From: Asterias amurensis
Lineage: Eukaryota; Echinodermata; Asteroidea; Forcipulatida; Asteriidae
NCBI RefSeq assembly: GCF_032118995.1
Contig: NC_092663.1
Location: forward strand, 4,278,001-4,342,000
Length of the DNA: 64,000 nt
Reading direction: 5' to 3'
Shown: positions 52,652-64,000 of the stretch, in pieces
How the letters are laid out: every line of letters starts with the position of its first letter
How positions within the stretch are numbered: the stretch's first letter is position 1
Position numbers and translations under genes: made by a program
Notes under the pieces: generated by a model
The model's database searches: none
Seen by the model: the letters and a program-made list of their open reading frames with translations, nothing else
Told to the model about the DNA's origin: nothing

Positions 52652-53026
52652 AGACACTGGACACTATTGGTAATTGTCAAATACCAGTCTTCTCACTTGT
52701 TGTATAGTCAACATATGTATAAAGTAACAAACCTGTGAAAATTTGAGCTCAATTGGTGGTCGAGGTTGCAAGATAACTATGAAAGAAAAAACACCCTTGT
52801 CACACGGAGTTCCATGCTTTCAGATGCTTGATTTCGAGACCTCAAATTCTAAATCTGAGGTCTCGAAATCAAATCGTGGAAATTACTTCTTTCTCGAAAG
52901 TACATCACTTCAGAGGAAGCCGTTTCTCACACCGTTTTATACTATCAACCTCTCCCCATTACTCGTTACTAAGTGAGGTTTTTGCTAATAATTATTTTGA
53001 GTATTTACCAATAGTGTCCACTACCT
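52652..53026 (+). mobile_element. MITE family A, full length
   Basis: AGACACTGGACACTATTGG at the left, GAGACCTCAAATTCTAAATC and inverse in the centre, AATAGTGTCCACTACCT then TTAA (53027-53030). Just before it (52555-52651) lies the left part of a family C/D-like element (AAGTGTCTGGATACTTTTTT), apparently cut by this insertion. Confidence 0.85.
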
Positions 53027-53454
53027 TTAAAGTATTACTTGCTGAGGTGCTGTAGTTTTTGAGAAATGAGTAAAACAAACTTCCGACAAATCACATTCAC
53101 GTTATTTGCTCGCGTAGCATGCAGCTAAACCTCCCTAATATCACAAAGTCGCCACCACCTTTTGAAATGAGATTCTCAGAGGTTAGAGTATGAAGCATAC
53201 AGTGTACAACAATGCAAATATAAAACTCGGATAGTACCAAATTATTGCTCTTTGAAGCTTTATGAGGCGTCAAGCACTAAGCCGTGACGGATGAACTGCC
53301 AAGTTGGTTCCCTTCACGTTCACCGATGCGGAACGGTAACTGTGTAACAACCGCTTGAGTTTTGTAGACTGATTAAAATCTTGACGGTAGCCACCAACAT
53401 GTAACCATAGCAAAAACTGTCTTAGCATTTTAAATTTCCCCTTATACAAAATCA

Positions 53455-53930
53455 AAGCCATAATAGACCTTTTAGACCTTTTCGCAAATACCGGGGCGCG
53501 CGCGTAAAGCTTGGAATTAGGTGCATTGTGGTCTCGCAGGTATCCAAATTTGATCCAAATATATCCCACAATGCACCTCATTCAACAGTCTGCGCTTGCG
53601 CAATGGTATTTGCGAAAAGGTCTATAGACCTTATCGCAAATACCAATGCGCAATTGCAGACTGTTGAATGAGGTGCATTGTGGGCTATATATGAATCAAA
53701 TTTGTAATCAGCTAGACCACAATGCACCTAATTCCAAGCTTTACGCGCGCGCCCCAGTATTTGCGATAAGGTCTATAGACCTTATCGCAAATACCAATGC
53801 GCAAGCGCAGACTGTTGAATGAGGTGCATTGTGGGATAGATATGAATCAAATTTTGCTGCCAGCTAGACCACAATGCATCTAATTCCAAGCTTTACGCGC
53901 GCGCCCCAGTATTTGCGAAAAGGTCTATGC
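53455..53930. repeat. three family K foldback elements in tandem
   Basis: Three units of about 150 bp (53460-53628, 53626-53778, 53774-53927) each begin with ATAGACCTTNTCGCAAATAC and end with its inverse. Neighbours share a single TCTATAGACC junction. Inner arms are TTGAATGAGGTGCATTGTGG and CCACAATGCACCTAATTCCA. The first unit is inverted relative to the other two. Confidence 0.8.
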
Positions 53931-54851
53931 ACATGACGTCCTTTCAGTAGGGCGCCCTCACCTAGAGGTCAAAAGGAGGTTGTTCATTGGCCAATCCTGT
54001 GCGCCGCGCGTACAAATCTGGGCGTTTCGATTGTTTCGTCACCGTTTTACCTCTAAGATGGCGGCTGGATGACGTCAATGCATAAGGTCTATACAAACGC
54101 TATACTTTGTGCAGAACTAAAAGCTACCAAGTTTTCAACCTTGAAAAGGAAGGTCAAAAAGATAAAAAACTTCCGCGGTAAAAAAAACAAAAAAAACTTC
54201 CGCGGTAATTCAAAGTTGTTTCTTTGACATGCTGGCGCGTGAACGAACTCTTTCCACTTTTGTGGACGGATCGGAAGCTCCTATTATTCGCTACACGACC
54301 ATTAGAGGAAGTAATTGTCTCAAACGCCGGTCGTAATCTACTTTGATCGCTTGTAAAACCCATCCCAGTCTTATATTGTACCTTACGCTAATTAAGGTCG
54401 GCAGCAATTTGCAAGCAGTTCATGACTCTTTTAATGGGACGGAAGGTCAGACAAATAAAAAGGGCCTCCCTTTTTGCGGAGGAAAATTACAACGGCGCTT
54501 ACCACCTAATTGCGTTTAAGTTCTAAAGTGCATTATTTTAAAGTGATTTTTATTAACTTGTTAATAGTACGAGACTGCTGACTAACTCGTTGTTTCCGAA
54601 AATGCACAAGGCGAGGAGTAGAATATCCAAGAACAGAGATTATTTTAAAAAACAACAAACCTCCTCACTGATTAACTTGATATCGACCTAAAGTCACCAA
54701 TTATATCATTAAGTATACTAAATATTAAATTTTGACATCATGGCATTTTGAACCTTTCTCTTACAAAAAAAAACAATAATAATGTCTCCACAGCTTAGTC
54801 ACCTTCCACATGATAGTATTGCCTGTGTTTATAAGATCAACCATCACCGTG

Positions 54852-55231
54852 TTGGCAGTGGACACTATCGGTAATTACTCAAAATAATTATTAGCATAAA
54901 ACCTTACTTGGTAACGAGTAATGGGGAGAGGTTGATAGTAAAAAACATTGTGAGAAACGGCTCCCTCTGAAGTGGAGTAGTTTTCGAGAAAAAAGTAATT
55001 TTCCATGATTTTGATTTTGAGACCTCAAGTTTAGAATTTGAGGTCTCGAAATCAAGCATCTGAAAGCACACAACTTCGTGTGACAAGGGTATATTCTCTT
55101 TCATAGTTATCTCGCAACTCCGACGACCAATTGAGCTCAAATTTTCACAGGTTTATTATTTTATGCACTATGTTGAGATACACCAAGTGAGAAGACTGGT
55201 CTTTGACATTTACCAATAGTGTCCAGTGGCT
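54852..55231 (-). mobile_element. MITE family A, full length
   Basis: GGCAGTGGACACTATCGGTA at the left, GAGACCTCAAGTTTAGAATT and inverse in the centre, AATAGTGTCCAGTGGCT with TTAA (55232-55235) at the right. Confidence 0.86.
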
Positions 55232-55239
55232 TTAATTCT

Positions 55240-56380
55240 ACAAAAGTACAAAGTTTATACATTCAATTAATAATATCAATAATAGCATACATTATATAAA
55301 GTTCCAGATAAAAAACCGGAAAAACACGAAAGTCAACAGCAAATAAAAGCCAGAAAATGAAATGACAAGAGACAAGGCATCACACTATAAACACAAATAC
55401 CAAAAACCTCGGTAAAGCCACATCGATTAACACTGGGACAAACGTCCTTCCGGAACGAAAGGGAACGAAGATCAAAATCGTTCATACCCGTGTCCGAATA
55501 ACGGCAATATGTCTAGAAATGTCAAAACTCAACTGTAAATAGTACAGTGACTGGAGAGTATACTAGTTTAGACTTCCCGGATGAACTGCAAGCCTCGTCT
55601 ACTTCATTCAGGAACGCGTCTGTTCACAGATTTATTTCTCTAAACCTGGGTGTTAATTCCCAAAGCGATCACAGCCATTGGCATAATATTTATACAAAAA
55701 CGAAGGAAATTGGCCGACGGTTCCCCTGACCGACCACATAGTCCTTTCCGTGGTAATTGCATACCGAATTCAGTTTGTTCGGGAAACTACAGTCACACTT
55801 TCCAAACATCTGAAATCCCCAAAAGAGAACGAGTATATAATCAATAGATAAATAGGAGAACAAATAATGTACAAACCAGTATAACAAACTCTGCATAAAA
55901 ATTTCCATTCTTGTGTTAATCTGCTATCTCATTATATTCTTATAAAATTGTATCCTCTGTACGCTCTTTGAAAACTGCAAAATTGGGAAATACACGATTT
56001 ACCAACTCGAATTTACGTGTAATACACCCTGTGTTATTGTTAATGGAACGCCTATGCGTAATCCTATGTTTTGTTTTTAGTTGCATCGCACTTTGATTAT
56101 TCTCATAGATTATGTTTTGTCTTAGTTAAATAAAGAACATTTCACGATGGTTAATTTTCCAATTTGCTCCTAACTGTTTTTTGTTATTGTTTGTTGATTA
56201 TCTGTTGGAATGGATGTCTTAAAATTAAACTGAGACGAAAGAAACCCGGCGTTAGTTTGAGTCACCCCATGATTTTGTCACATATTCCCGGTCATAAGTA
56301 CGCCCATCTTGACCAGTCCCTCTGGGACTCGAGTTATATTGACCCTTGAATCTTGGGTAAAGCCACCTACTACACCTCCT
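55240..56380. other. gene-free stretch
   Basis: Open frames on both strands (55547-55908) carry no motif that I recognise. The sequence around 55400-55800 is less AT-rich than its surroundings and could be an old retroelement, but I cannot show it. Confidence 0.35.
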
Positions 56381-56530
56381 GGGTGGATTTCACAAACAGC
56401 TAGGACTAGTCTTATCTCGAGTTAGGATGACTTACTCGTCCTAACTGAGGACTAGCCATGCGTTTTTTTTATATCTCCAAGGACTTGTCCTAAGTTAGGA
56501 CTAGTCCTTATCCTTGTGAAATCGACCCCA
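56381..56530. mobile_element. foldback element family G, short copy
   Basis: GGGTGGATTTCACAAACAGC and CTTGTGAAATCGACCCC are the ends, with TAGGACTAGTCTTATCTCGA and inverse inside. Confidence 0.68.
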
Positions 56531-56939
56531 GATCTGGCTCAGATGAGCCGGACTGTATCAATCAATAATACAACATTCACATTTCGTTCATAATTTCGCA
56601 AAAGAGTGATTGTGACATTAGTTGAAAGTTACTTTGCGTGCACTGAAGAGTTTTTGGACACGTATTCAAAGCCCTACTGGATTTTTATTGGAAATAAGAG
56701 GATGGGAATAATTACTGTTAAACAAAATCGTAATAATAAAACATAAAGAATTCATATGAACTATCCCTTACGGGTAAAGATTGCCGTTTGAAGTCGGGTT
56801 AGGAAAGATGTTATTTAAAACACAAAACTCAACACCTTAGAAGTTAAATTGCTTGAGCGATCACATTTCTTATAATGAGTTATCATCACTTTTGTACACG
56901 TCTATTTCTATTCCTTTCGCAAAAGGAACTCAGTGCCGG

Positions 56940-57375
56940 GGGTGCCCAGGGTCTACTGCATGCCTGTATTGGCTGATTTTAAGGTTGTCCAAGATGCTTT
57001 TATATATAACTCATGTATCTTTTTGAAATATTGTTCGAGCTTTCCCGAATGTTCAAAGCCTTGCAGCAGAAATGTGTTTGTAAAACGGAAATAATACTGC
57101 ATATACGATCTGATGTCATCCCTCCATCTTCTTCTCTGACTACCTCTTCTCATTTTCCCTTTCCTTGGTTGCCTTTCCATTCATTTCCGTGTTGCTGTTC
57201 ATGTCCTTACTGTCTCTGCATAAGATCTTTGTCTGCCTTTTCTCTTTGTTTGCCACTCCACCAATATACTCTTGTTGTCTATCTGTTGTGTGCTATTCCG
57301 GCTGTGCCCAGCCCATCTCCATTTAGCCAGTTTTATTGTCCCTTTAAAGTGTCTTTAACTCCTGTTTGCATTTCG
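56940..57375 (-). pseudogene. RTE-like LINE reverse-transcriptase C-terminus, broken
   Basis: The minus strand reads KLAKWRWAGHSRNSTQQIDN, then VLVEWQTKRKGRQRS-like sequence, two stops, and then KGKMRRGSQRRRWRDDIRSY. 'K.KWRWAGH' followed by 'EW....G.R..GR...RW.DDI' is the usual C-terminal signature of RTE-type endonuclease-reverse transcriptases. In-frame stops and the missing upstream domains make it a relic. The long plus-strand frame over the same region (57013-57393) is its antisense shadow. Confidence 0.62.
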
Positions 57376-57532
57376 TATTTCTATGTCATGTGACACTATC
57401 TCTGGTTGAGATATGAAGTATTTTGTCCACTCATTGCTCTCTGTGTTTGTATAAAGTTTGTGTTGTATACCTCTTTTGTTGTTCATGTTTTTCCTGTACA
57501 AAAGGTTGCTGATAGGAACACACACTGCTTAA

Positions 57533-57908
57533 AGGAACACGTTGCCTTGGATCGGACGAGTTGGTCAAAACAAAAGCGTTTGTAACCGTTTTTTTTTATA
57601 AAATGCATATGGTTGGAAAGATGTTTTAAAAGTAGAATACAATGATCCACACAAGTTTGCCTCGTAATTGCGTGGTTTTCCTTTTACTGTGCGAACTAAC
57701 ACGGTCGGCCATTTATGGGAGTCAAAAATTTGACTCCCATAAATGGCCGACTGTGTTAGTCGACGAGGTAAAAGGAAAACCGTACAATTTCGAGGCATGT
57801 TTGTGTGGATCATTGTATTCTACTTTTACAGCATCTTTCTACCTATATACATTTTATAACAAACGCTTTTCAAAGACCAACTCGACCGATCCAAGGCAAC
57901 GTGTTCCT
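57533..57908. mobile_element. foldback MITE family E (copy 4)
   Basis: TTAA (57529-57532), AGGAACACGTTGCCTTGGAT, centre AAAATTTGACTCCCATAAAT, AAGGCAACGTGTTCCT, TTAA (57909-57912). One arm has lost about 10 nt. Confidence 0.9.
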
Positions 57909-58100
57909 TTAAATACTCCGGAGAACCATTGCATGTTCTCTTTGTAAATATCCCTCTATAATATACACATTACCTTTAACTCAGATTGCATTGAATAACA
58001 ACTGTCATAATCATGGGTTGAACATCTGTCGAGGTTTAGTTTGGCGTTGATTTGTTGACTCTTAAAGTGATGCAAGTGCAAGGCATTATGCTCTTCTTAA

Positions 58101-58458
58101 AGACATGGACACTATTGGTAATTGTCAAAGACTAGTCTTCGCACTCGGTGTATCTCAACATATGCATAAAATAACAAACCTGTAAAATTTTTACCTCAAT
58201 TGTTTGTCAAAGTTGCGAGATAATAATGAAAGAAAAAACACCCTGGTCACACAAAGTAGTGTGCTTCCAGCTGCTTGATTTCGAGACCTCAAAATCTAAT
58301 TCTGAACAATTACTTCTTTCTCGAAAACTACGTTACTTCAGAGGGAGCCGTTTCTCACAATGTTTTTTACTATCAACCTCTCCCTATTACTCGATACCTA
58401 TAGTAAGGTTTTATGCTGATTAATATTTTCAGTGATTGCCAATAGTGTCCACTGCCTT
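58101..58458 (+). mobile_element. MITE family A, half of the central hairpin deleted
   Basis: TTAA (58097-58100), AGACATGGACACTATTGGTA, GAGACCTCAAAATCTAATTC without the inverse arm, AATAGTGTCCACTGCCT at the right. Confidence 0.78.
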
Positions 58459-58700
58459 CATAAAAAAGAAAAGAAAAAAAAATCCCCTTGTTTTTGTGTA
58501 TCATAGAATGTTTCGAAGTCCCATTGAATGAAAAAGATCATTGTACTTTGAGTGGCAGAACACGCTCCACTAAAAAATCCTCTTCCTGACGTACTTTATC
58601 CCTCCCTCAAGCTCAGACTATACAGTACTTTTCCCGGTAATGGATTCTTTACCCGTTCGGAAATTAAAGGGCTGCTGTTTGAATGAGAGTAAAGTTGAGT

Positions 58701-60363
58701 TTGATATTGGATATTGAACATTCACATTCACATGTTTTACTGTGAATATCGATGTTGCTTTTGAGATATTGGATATTGGACATTCACTTTCGTTTGAACG
58801 GCGATCACTATAATGTTTCTGTTTAAATTATCAACAATGAACATTCCAGTAGGATTGTACAGTGAATTTCTACCTTCTACTATTTCTACCTTCGATCGAT
58901 ATTGGATATCGGACATTCACATTGGTTTTTAAAGCGAATAATGATGTTGCTTTTTACATATTGGACATTCACATTATGTTTGTACAGCGAATATCGTTGT
59001 TGCTTTTGAGGTATCATTGTATGCAAGACATTCACATGGGTTAGTACAGTGAATGTCTACCTTGTGTATCGGTATTGGACATTCCATTAGGTTTGAACAG
59101 TAAAGTTCTACCTTATACATCCATATTGGTTATTGGACATTCCCGAAGGTTTGTACGGTGAATGTTTACTTTGAATATTATATCGATATTGGTTATTGGA
59201 CATTCCCGAAGGTTGTACGGTGAATGTTTACCTTTTACATCCATATTGGTTATTGGACATTCCCGAAGGTTTGTACGGTGAATGTTTACCTTTTACATCC
59301 ATATTGGTTATTGGGCATTCCCGAAGGTTTGTACGGTGAATGTTTACCTTTTACATCCATATTGGTTATTGGACATTCCCGTAGGTTTGTACAGTGAATG
59401 TCTACCTTGGCATCGATATTGGTTATTGGGCATTCCCGTAGGTTTGTACAGTGAATGTTTACCTTGTATATCGATATTGGTTATTGGGCATTCACGTAGG
59501 TTTTTACAGTGAATGTTTACCTTGTATATCGATATTGGTTATTGGACATTCCCGAAGGTTGTACGGTGAATGTTTACCTTTTACATCCATATTGGCTATT
59601 GGACATTCCCGAAGGTTTGTACGGTGAATGTTTACCTTTTACATCCATATTGGTTATTGGGCATTCCCGAAGGTTTGTACGGTGAATGTTTACCTTTTAC
59701 ATCCATATTGGTTATTGGACATTCCCGTAGGTTTGTACAGTGAATGTCTACCTTGGCATCGATATTGGTTATTGGGCATTCCCGTAGGTTTGTACAGTGA
59801 ATGTTTACCTTGTATATCGATATTGGTTATTGGGCATTCACGTAGGTTTTTACAGTGAATGTTTACCTTGTATATCGATATTGGTTATTGGACATTCCCG
59901 TAGGTTTTTACAGTGAATGTTTACCTTGTATATCGATATTGGTTATTGGGCATTCACGTAGGTTTTTACAGTGAATGTTTACCTTGTATATCGATATTGG
60001 TTATTGGACATTCCCGTAGGTTTTTACAGTGAATGTTTACCTTGTATATCGATATTGGTTATTGGGCATTCACGTAGGTTTTTACAGTGAATGTTTACCT
60101 TGTATATCGATATTGGTTATTGGACATTCCCATAGGTTTGTACGGTGAATGTTTACCTTGTATATCGATATTGGTTATTGGGCATTCCCATAGGTTTGTA
60201 CAGTGAATGTCTACCTTGGCATCGATATTGGTTATTGGACATTCACGTAGGTTTTTACAGTGAATGTTTACCTTGTATATCGAAATTGTGTATTAGACAT
60301 TCACATATGTTTGCACAGCAAATATCAATGTTGCTTTTTGGATATTGGACCTTCACGTAGATT
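58701..60363 (+). repeat. 58-bp satellite array with higher-order repeats
   Basis: About 27 units of approximately GGTTATTGGACATTCCCGAA, GGTTTGTACGGTGAATGTTT, ACCTTTTACATCCATATT. Edge units are diverged; central units (59160-60270) are nearly identical. A six-unit block of 346 bp is repeated with at most one difference over 59181-59555 and 59527-59901. From 59880 to 60110 the array alternates two variants (GGACATTCCCGTAGG and GGGCATTCACGTAGG) as a dimer of about 117 bp. An isolated unit lies at 60833-60925. Open frames here are fortuitous. Confidence 0.95.
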
Positions 60364-60419
60364 AAACAGCCAATAAAGGATGAACTCAAATATATAGATA
60401 TTACAGTTTTCTATTAGCT

Positions 60420-62340
60420 GGAGTCCACAGGAAACATACAAAAAATATAACGAGTCTCTTGCCTCACGTTAAAACATGGTAAAAATGTTTTTTTTTTCTA
60501 CAGAACGCTTTTAGCAAAATTTCTGAAAACTGCGGGGTCAAACAAACCTGCGCGACAAAGGAATCGTGACGTCAGTGGTGGCTAAATGGTGGGGAAAATA
60601 GCGCCCTCATTAGAGGTCATTATAATAGATAGGCCGTTTTTGACTCTCGACTGAAAAAGCCGTGCGGCCGGATGCATTTTTGACTCGAGTTATTCGTTAC
60701 TAAATGCAAATTTTTTAGAGTACAATGGTTATTAACCGGTATCTACGATGTATATTTGGCCATAAAAAGGTAATAGTTGAAATAATTATTGAGATCATCC
60801 TTTATTGGCTCTTTAAGTGAATTTATACACTGTACATCGAAATTGGATATTGCACATGCACATGTTTGTACAGCGAATGTCGATGTTGCTATATTACTTG
60901 ATACTGGACATTCCCGTGGGTTTGTTTTTATTAATTGTCAGACAACAGTCATGTGATGGGTTAGAGGCAATTATCTTTAAATCTTGAATCGCTAAAACCT
61001 ACAAAGTTGTAGACTCTTATTTTAAGCACTTACAATACTTGCCTATACCCTTTGCAACTAAAAACCATTTGTTCCCTCGAACTGATTTGTGTCCCCGAAA
61101 TGTTATTTCAAGGAAACGCAAGTATTATTATCTTACCCTTTCAATTTATTTTTACCTGTCCCTTTAGGGACTCCGTACTAAGAGTGCTATGAAAAAAAAA
61201 AACAAAAAAAAAAAACGTTACAAAAATTAACAAAAGAAGAAACGAACCAAACCAAACCCCCAACATCTATTTGATCAATTAAAAGCAAAGCCCATACCTT
61301 TCTAAGCATATTACTTACGGCCAACTTGTCGTAGCCACTGATAAAAAATTTACCATCTTTATCCCTTTTTCGCAAATTTCAATCTTCGATGATTTCCTTC
61401 AGCACAATTGACATGTTATGTCCGCAGAACTAAACGGCTTAGCGATGCTGGGTTGATTTGTAAGCGGGGCGGTGCCGTCATGCATTAGGGTAAAAGCTTT
61501 TGAAATATTGTGATATCCGTTTTACTGGAAAAGCACTCCAACTTCATATTCTTGACATGCTGCAGTGCAAAATACGTTAGAGTTACACGCGAATATCTTG
61601 TTTGCTCAGATTTTTTTCCTTTACATATAAAAATGGTATTTCGGACTATCTTATGTGTATTTGAGTGGAGTACTGTCCAGTTAAATCATGTAAAGTTGGT
61701 CACTCTTCAAATGTTCCGGGTGTGACTACGCCTGGAGCTGTTTGTATTTAGCGAGGGTTGACCCATTTCGGATCCCGTCACACTGACCAGGAATATTAAG
61801 GTGTGTCCGTTAATCATAGTGCTCTTTTCCGGAACTTACATAAATGACCCAGAACTCGTCAACATGACCCAGAACTCGTCAACATGACATGGTTAGAGTC
61901 ACTTTGTAAAGCCAATTTTTAGGTCAGTGTCATCCGGAAATGGGAAACCCGGATCCGGAATCACAGCATCCGGAAGTGATTTTGACCCGGAAGCTTTTAG
62001 AGCAGTACACCTGTTTACCGTTCCGTACTCAGCATACGAAAAAAAACATAATCAACAGGCAAAATGTACAGTAGTTACAAAACAAGCAAAGAGAGAATGT
62101 CCAATGTAAATGATCTTTAAAAAACATTAATATAAGAAGTGAGTTAAGAGGCTTGTAAAAAAAACCTGTGTCTGTAAGGAACAGTCATAAACATAACACA
62201 AAACAATAAGCAAAGACAACTTAACAAAACAGAAACACGGACCGGAGAATTGGAAAATACACCTGTTAGTGAGATAAACGATTCATGCCCCAAAATAATA
62301 GCAATATAAGAACCAGTTAAAGAAATTAATAAAGACAAAT
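60420..62340. other. gene-free stretch
   Basis: No exon is recognised. Direct repeat CATGACCCAGAACTCGTCAA occurs twice at about 61840-61885. AATGACCCAGAACTC-type sequence and ATTCCGGGTCAGAAAT near 39233 may belong to one dispersed family. Confidence 0.4.
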
Positions 62341-62364
62341 GAAGATGACCATACCAGGACGACT

Positions 62365-62480
62365 GTGCGGCACCTAAATGTAGCCAGGGCCCCAAATGTA
62401 GCTTTAAGGTCCGGGCTACATATAGGTACATGTTTGGGGCTACATTTAGGTCAGGCTACATTAGGTGCCGTACAGACGAC
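62365..62480. repeat. short foldback, CGGCACCTAAATGTAGCC ends
   Basis: CGGCACCTAAATGTAGCC and GGCTACATTAGGTGCCG are inverted ends. GGGCCCCAAATGTAGC and GGGCTACATTTAGG are repeated inside. Confidence 0.6.
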
Positions 62481-62916
62481 CAAACTAAGGGAAAAACTGG
62501 GGTACGTTTTGGCTGTCCTAACCAAACTGTTTCGGTTGAGTTGCCCGTCGGTTTATCACTGTCCAATTACCAAAACAGTTATTGGTTACGAGCGCCAAAA
62601 CGCACTCGTATACTGCCCCCACTCACTACGCGAGTACTTTGCTACAACTAAATCCGCTGGGGGGGGGGGGGGGGGGCTCAGACAAACCGGCGAGAGATGC
62701 GTCGTTTTTATTGAGCAATTGAATTGTACCACTCGTCGGCCGTTCATCAGCACGCAAAATGTTACGCATTTGCCTGTCACGAAGACACACACATGGGCAC
62801 GGAATTTTGTTACGTCGAATCAAAGGAATGGAATTGGAACAGGCTCTGTTGGGGTCCATCTGATATATCCCCATGCTCTGTTCGACCATGAGTTATTTCA
62901 ATTTCAATTCACTTGA

Positions 62917-64000
62917 CGTTCGAAACCTCTGTCTATAAGTCTACCATATTAATCATTCGCGATTAAAGATGGCAAGATAATAATATTTTCAAAAGGATGG
63001 GTTCGGTTCTCAATTTGTTTTAAATTAATACATAATTGACATTGAATGGATGACAACCGGCTCTGATCGGCAACTACTACGCTGGTTAAACAATGTTGAA
63101 GGGTGCATATCAATTTGGTTGTATAAACTCAGCAAAAGTAATATTTATAGAACATTTGCAGAATATTCACCTGAATGGTACAATTACAGCAAGGATTTGA
63201 AAATAAGAATGGAGCAAAAAAATAAAATTAAATAAAACGAAAATAGAAAACAATGACAAATATTATTATAGCACAATTATCCAAGGATAGCCGCCCCACA
63301 AAAAAAACCCCACAAAATAAAATAAAAACCCAGCTCATTACTTGTCCTCAGGCAAAAGCATGAAAAAACCCACAACTAACTAACAGACCTAAAGGAATTT
63401 TCTGACAATCTTGGACATAAAAAGCAAACACAACGGCGACAAGTTAATTAACTAAGTGGTGGATCAAAAAATTAAAACAACTAATTGTCTCCCAAGATAT
63501 GGATCTGGTGTTTAAATAGTTATTGGGTGCTGCTTGCTAGTTGATTATAATGTTTAATATTATTTGGTATAATATTAGAGACTAATTTGCTACATTCACG
63601 TATAGCTGTTTACAAAAAGATTTTGTTTCCATGCTGCAGGTGCCCATTTTCAACAGATCTGATCACGCGATGTTCATGAATACATTATCTTTTTTGACTT
63701 GTTATCCGCATTTTTTCTCCATGATATTTTGCACCAAATTACGTTTAGCTTGATATGGAATTATACTAAAACATTGACATTAATGGCGTACAAAGCAGCC
63801 ACTGGCCAAAGTGGAGGTTATTTAATTTGGTTGCAGTTGAATGAACATTTTCGAATTTGGTATAACATTTCAAACCCACTTTATGAAGTGTGTAATAGAT
63901 ACACTGCACAGCGAGTTTACACATACGCACGTGACACATTCAGACCAGTGTTTATTAAAGGCACAATGGTAATTACTAAAAAGAAAGAAAAAAAAAAAAA
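62917..64000. other. gene-free AT-rich end of the window
   Basis: No coding region is seen. The last bases (about 63960-64000) read AAGGCACAATGGTAATTACT then A-rich sequence, which looks like the left tip of another family A element cut by the window edge. Confidence 0.4.

Noticed and set aside
57013..57393. 126-codon plus-strand frame rich in Pro, Ser and Cys
   Set aside because: It is the antisense of the RTE-like reverse-transcriptase relic on the minus strand.
59282..59858. Two identical 76-codon frames, and the regular 58-bp units as a possible CRISPR array
   Set aside because: The frames lie in the satellite. There are no alternating unique spacers; the whole unit repeats, and the DNA is clearly eukaryotic.
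62365..62916. Longest plus-strand frame in the window (183 codons)
   Set aside because: It starts in a foldback repeat, crosses a poly-G run of uncertain length (about 62660-62676), and shows no family motif, signal or splice context.

Overview
The window is animal genomic DNA with GT-AG introns, AT-rich by eye and crowded with short non-autonomous DNA transposons. The mix of TTAA-flanked MITEs, tRNA-headed SINEs, RTE-like, tyrosine-recombinase and Penelope-like remnants, and secreted Cys-rich genes suggests a marine invertebrate deuterostome, most likely an echinoderm. The phylum is an inference from repeat style, not a proof.

Three multi-exon genes can be assembled from the sequence, all on the + strand. 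Two are tandem paralogues (2327-5682, 202 aa; 10155-14183, 184 aa) for small secreted proteins of a family I do not recognise. Both have four coding exons, all introns in phase 2, a signal peptide, and the same eight-cysteine spacing (CC-x28/29-C-x7-C-x2-C-x9-CC-x70-CW). Each also appears to have a 5'-UTR intron ending about 20 nt before the ATG. The third gene (22131-40266, 13 exons, 605 aa) encodes a complete patatin-like phospholipase. It has an intact oxyanion loop, a Ser-Asp dyad, a possible N-myristoylation signal, and an EF-hand segment that appears to be nested inside the patatin fold. Every splice junction keeps the frame.

The rest is mostly repeats. At least five TTAA-flanked MITE families (called A to E here) account for more than forty insertions. 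Families A to D share a collinear core but differ in terminal repeats, and A to C each carry a different central hairpin. A sixth family (F) inserts at CAG. Nested insertions and satellite units give empty-site evidence for the TTAA and CAG target duplications. Other structures are a GTCGATTTCACAAA foldback family (G), multi-hairpin CGGAC elements (H), locus-control-like tandem arrays with octamer motifs, a 58-bp satellite with higher-order structure (58.7-60.4 kb), a 173-bp satellite (20.2-21.4 kb), a long TGTC microsatellite, and an exact 180-bp tandem duplication that cuts through exon 9 of the phospholipase gene.

From 40.3 kb to the end I can assemble no gene. One 200-bp open stretch (47257-47462, minus) may be an exon or relic of a condensation-type acyltransferase. 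Gene-free stretches are listed with what they hold.
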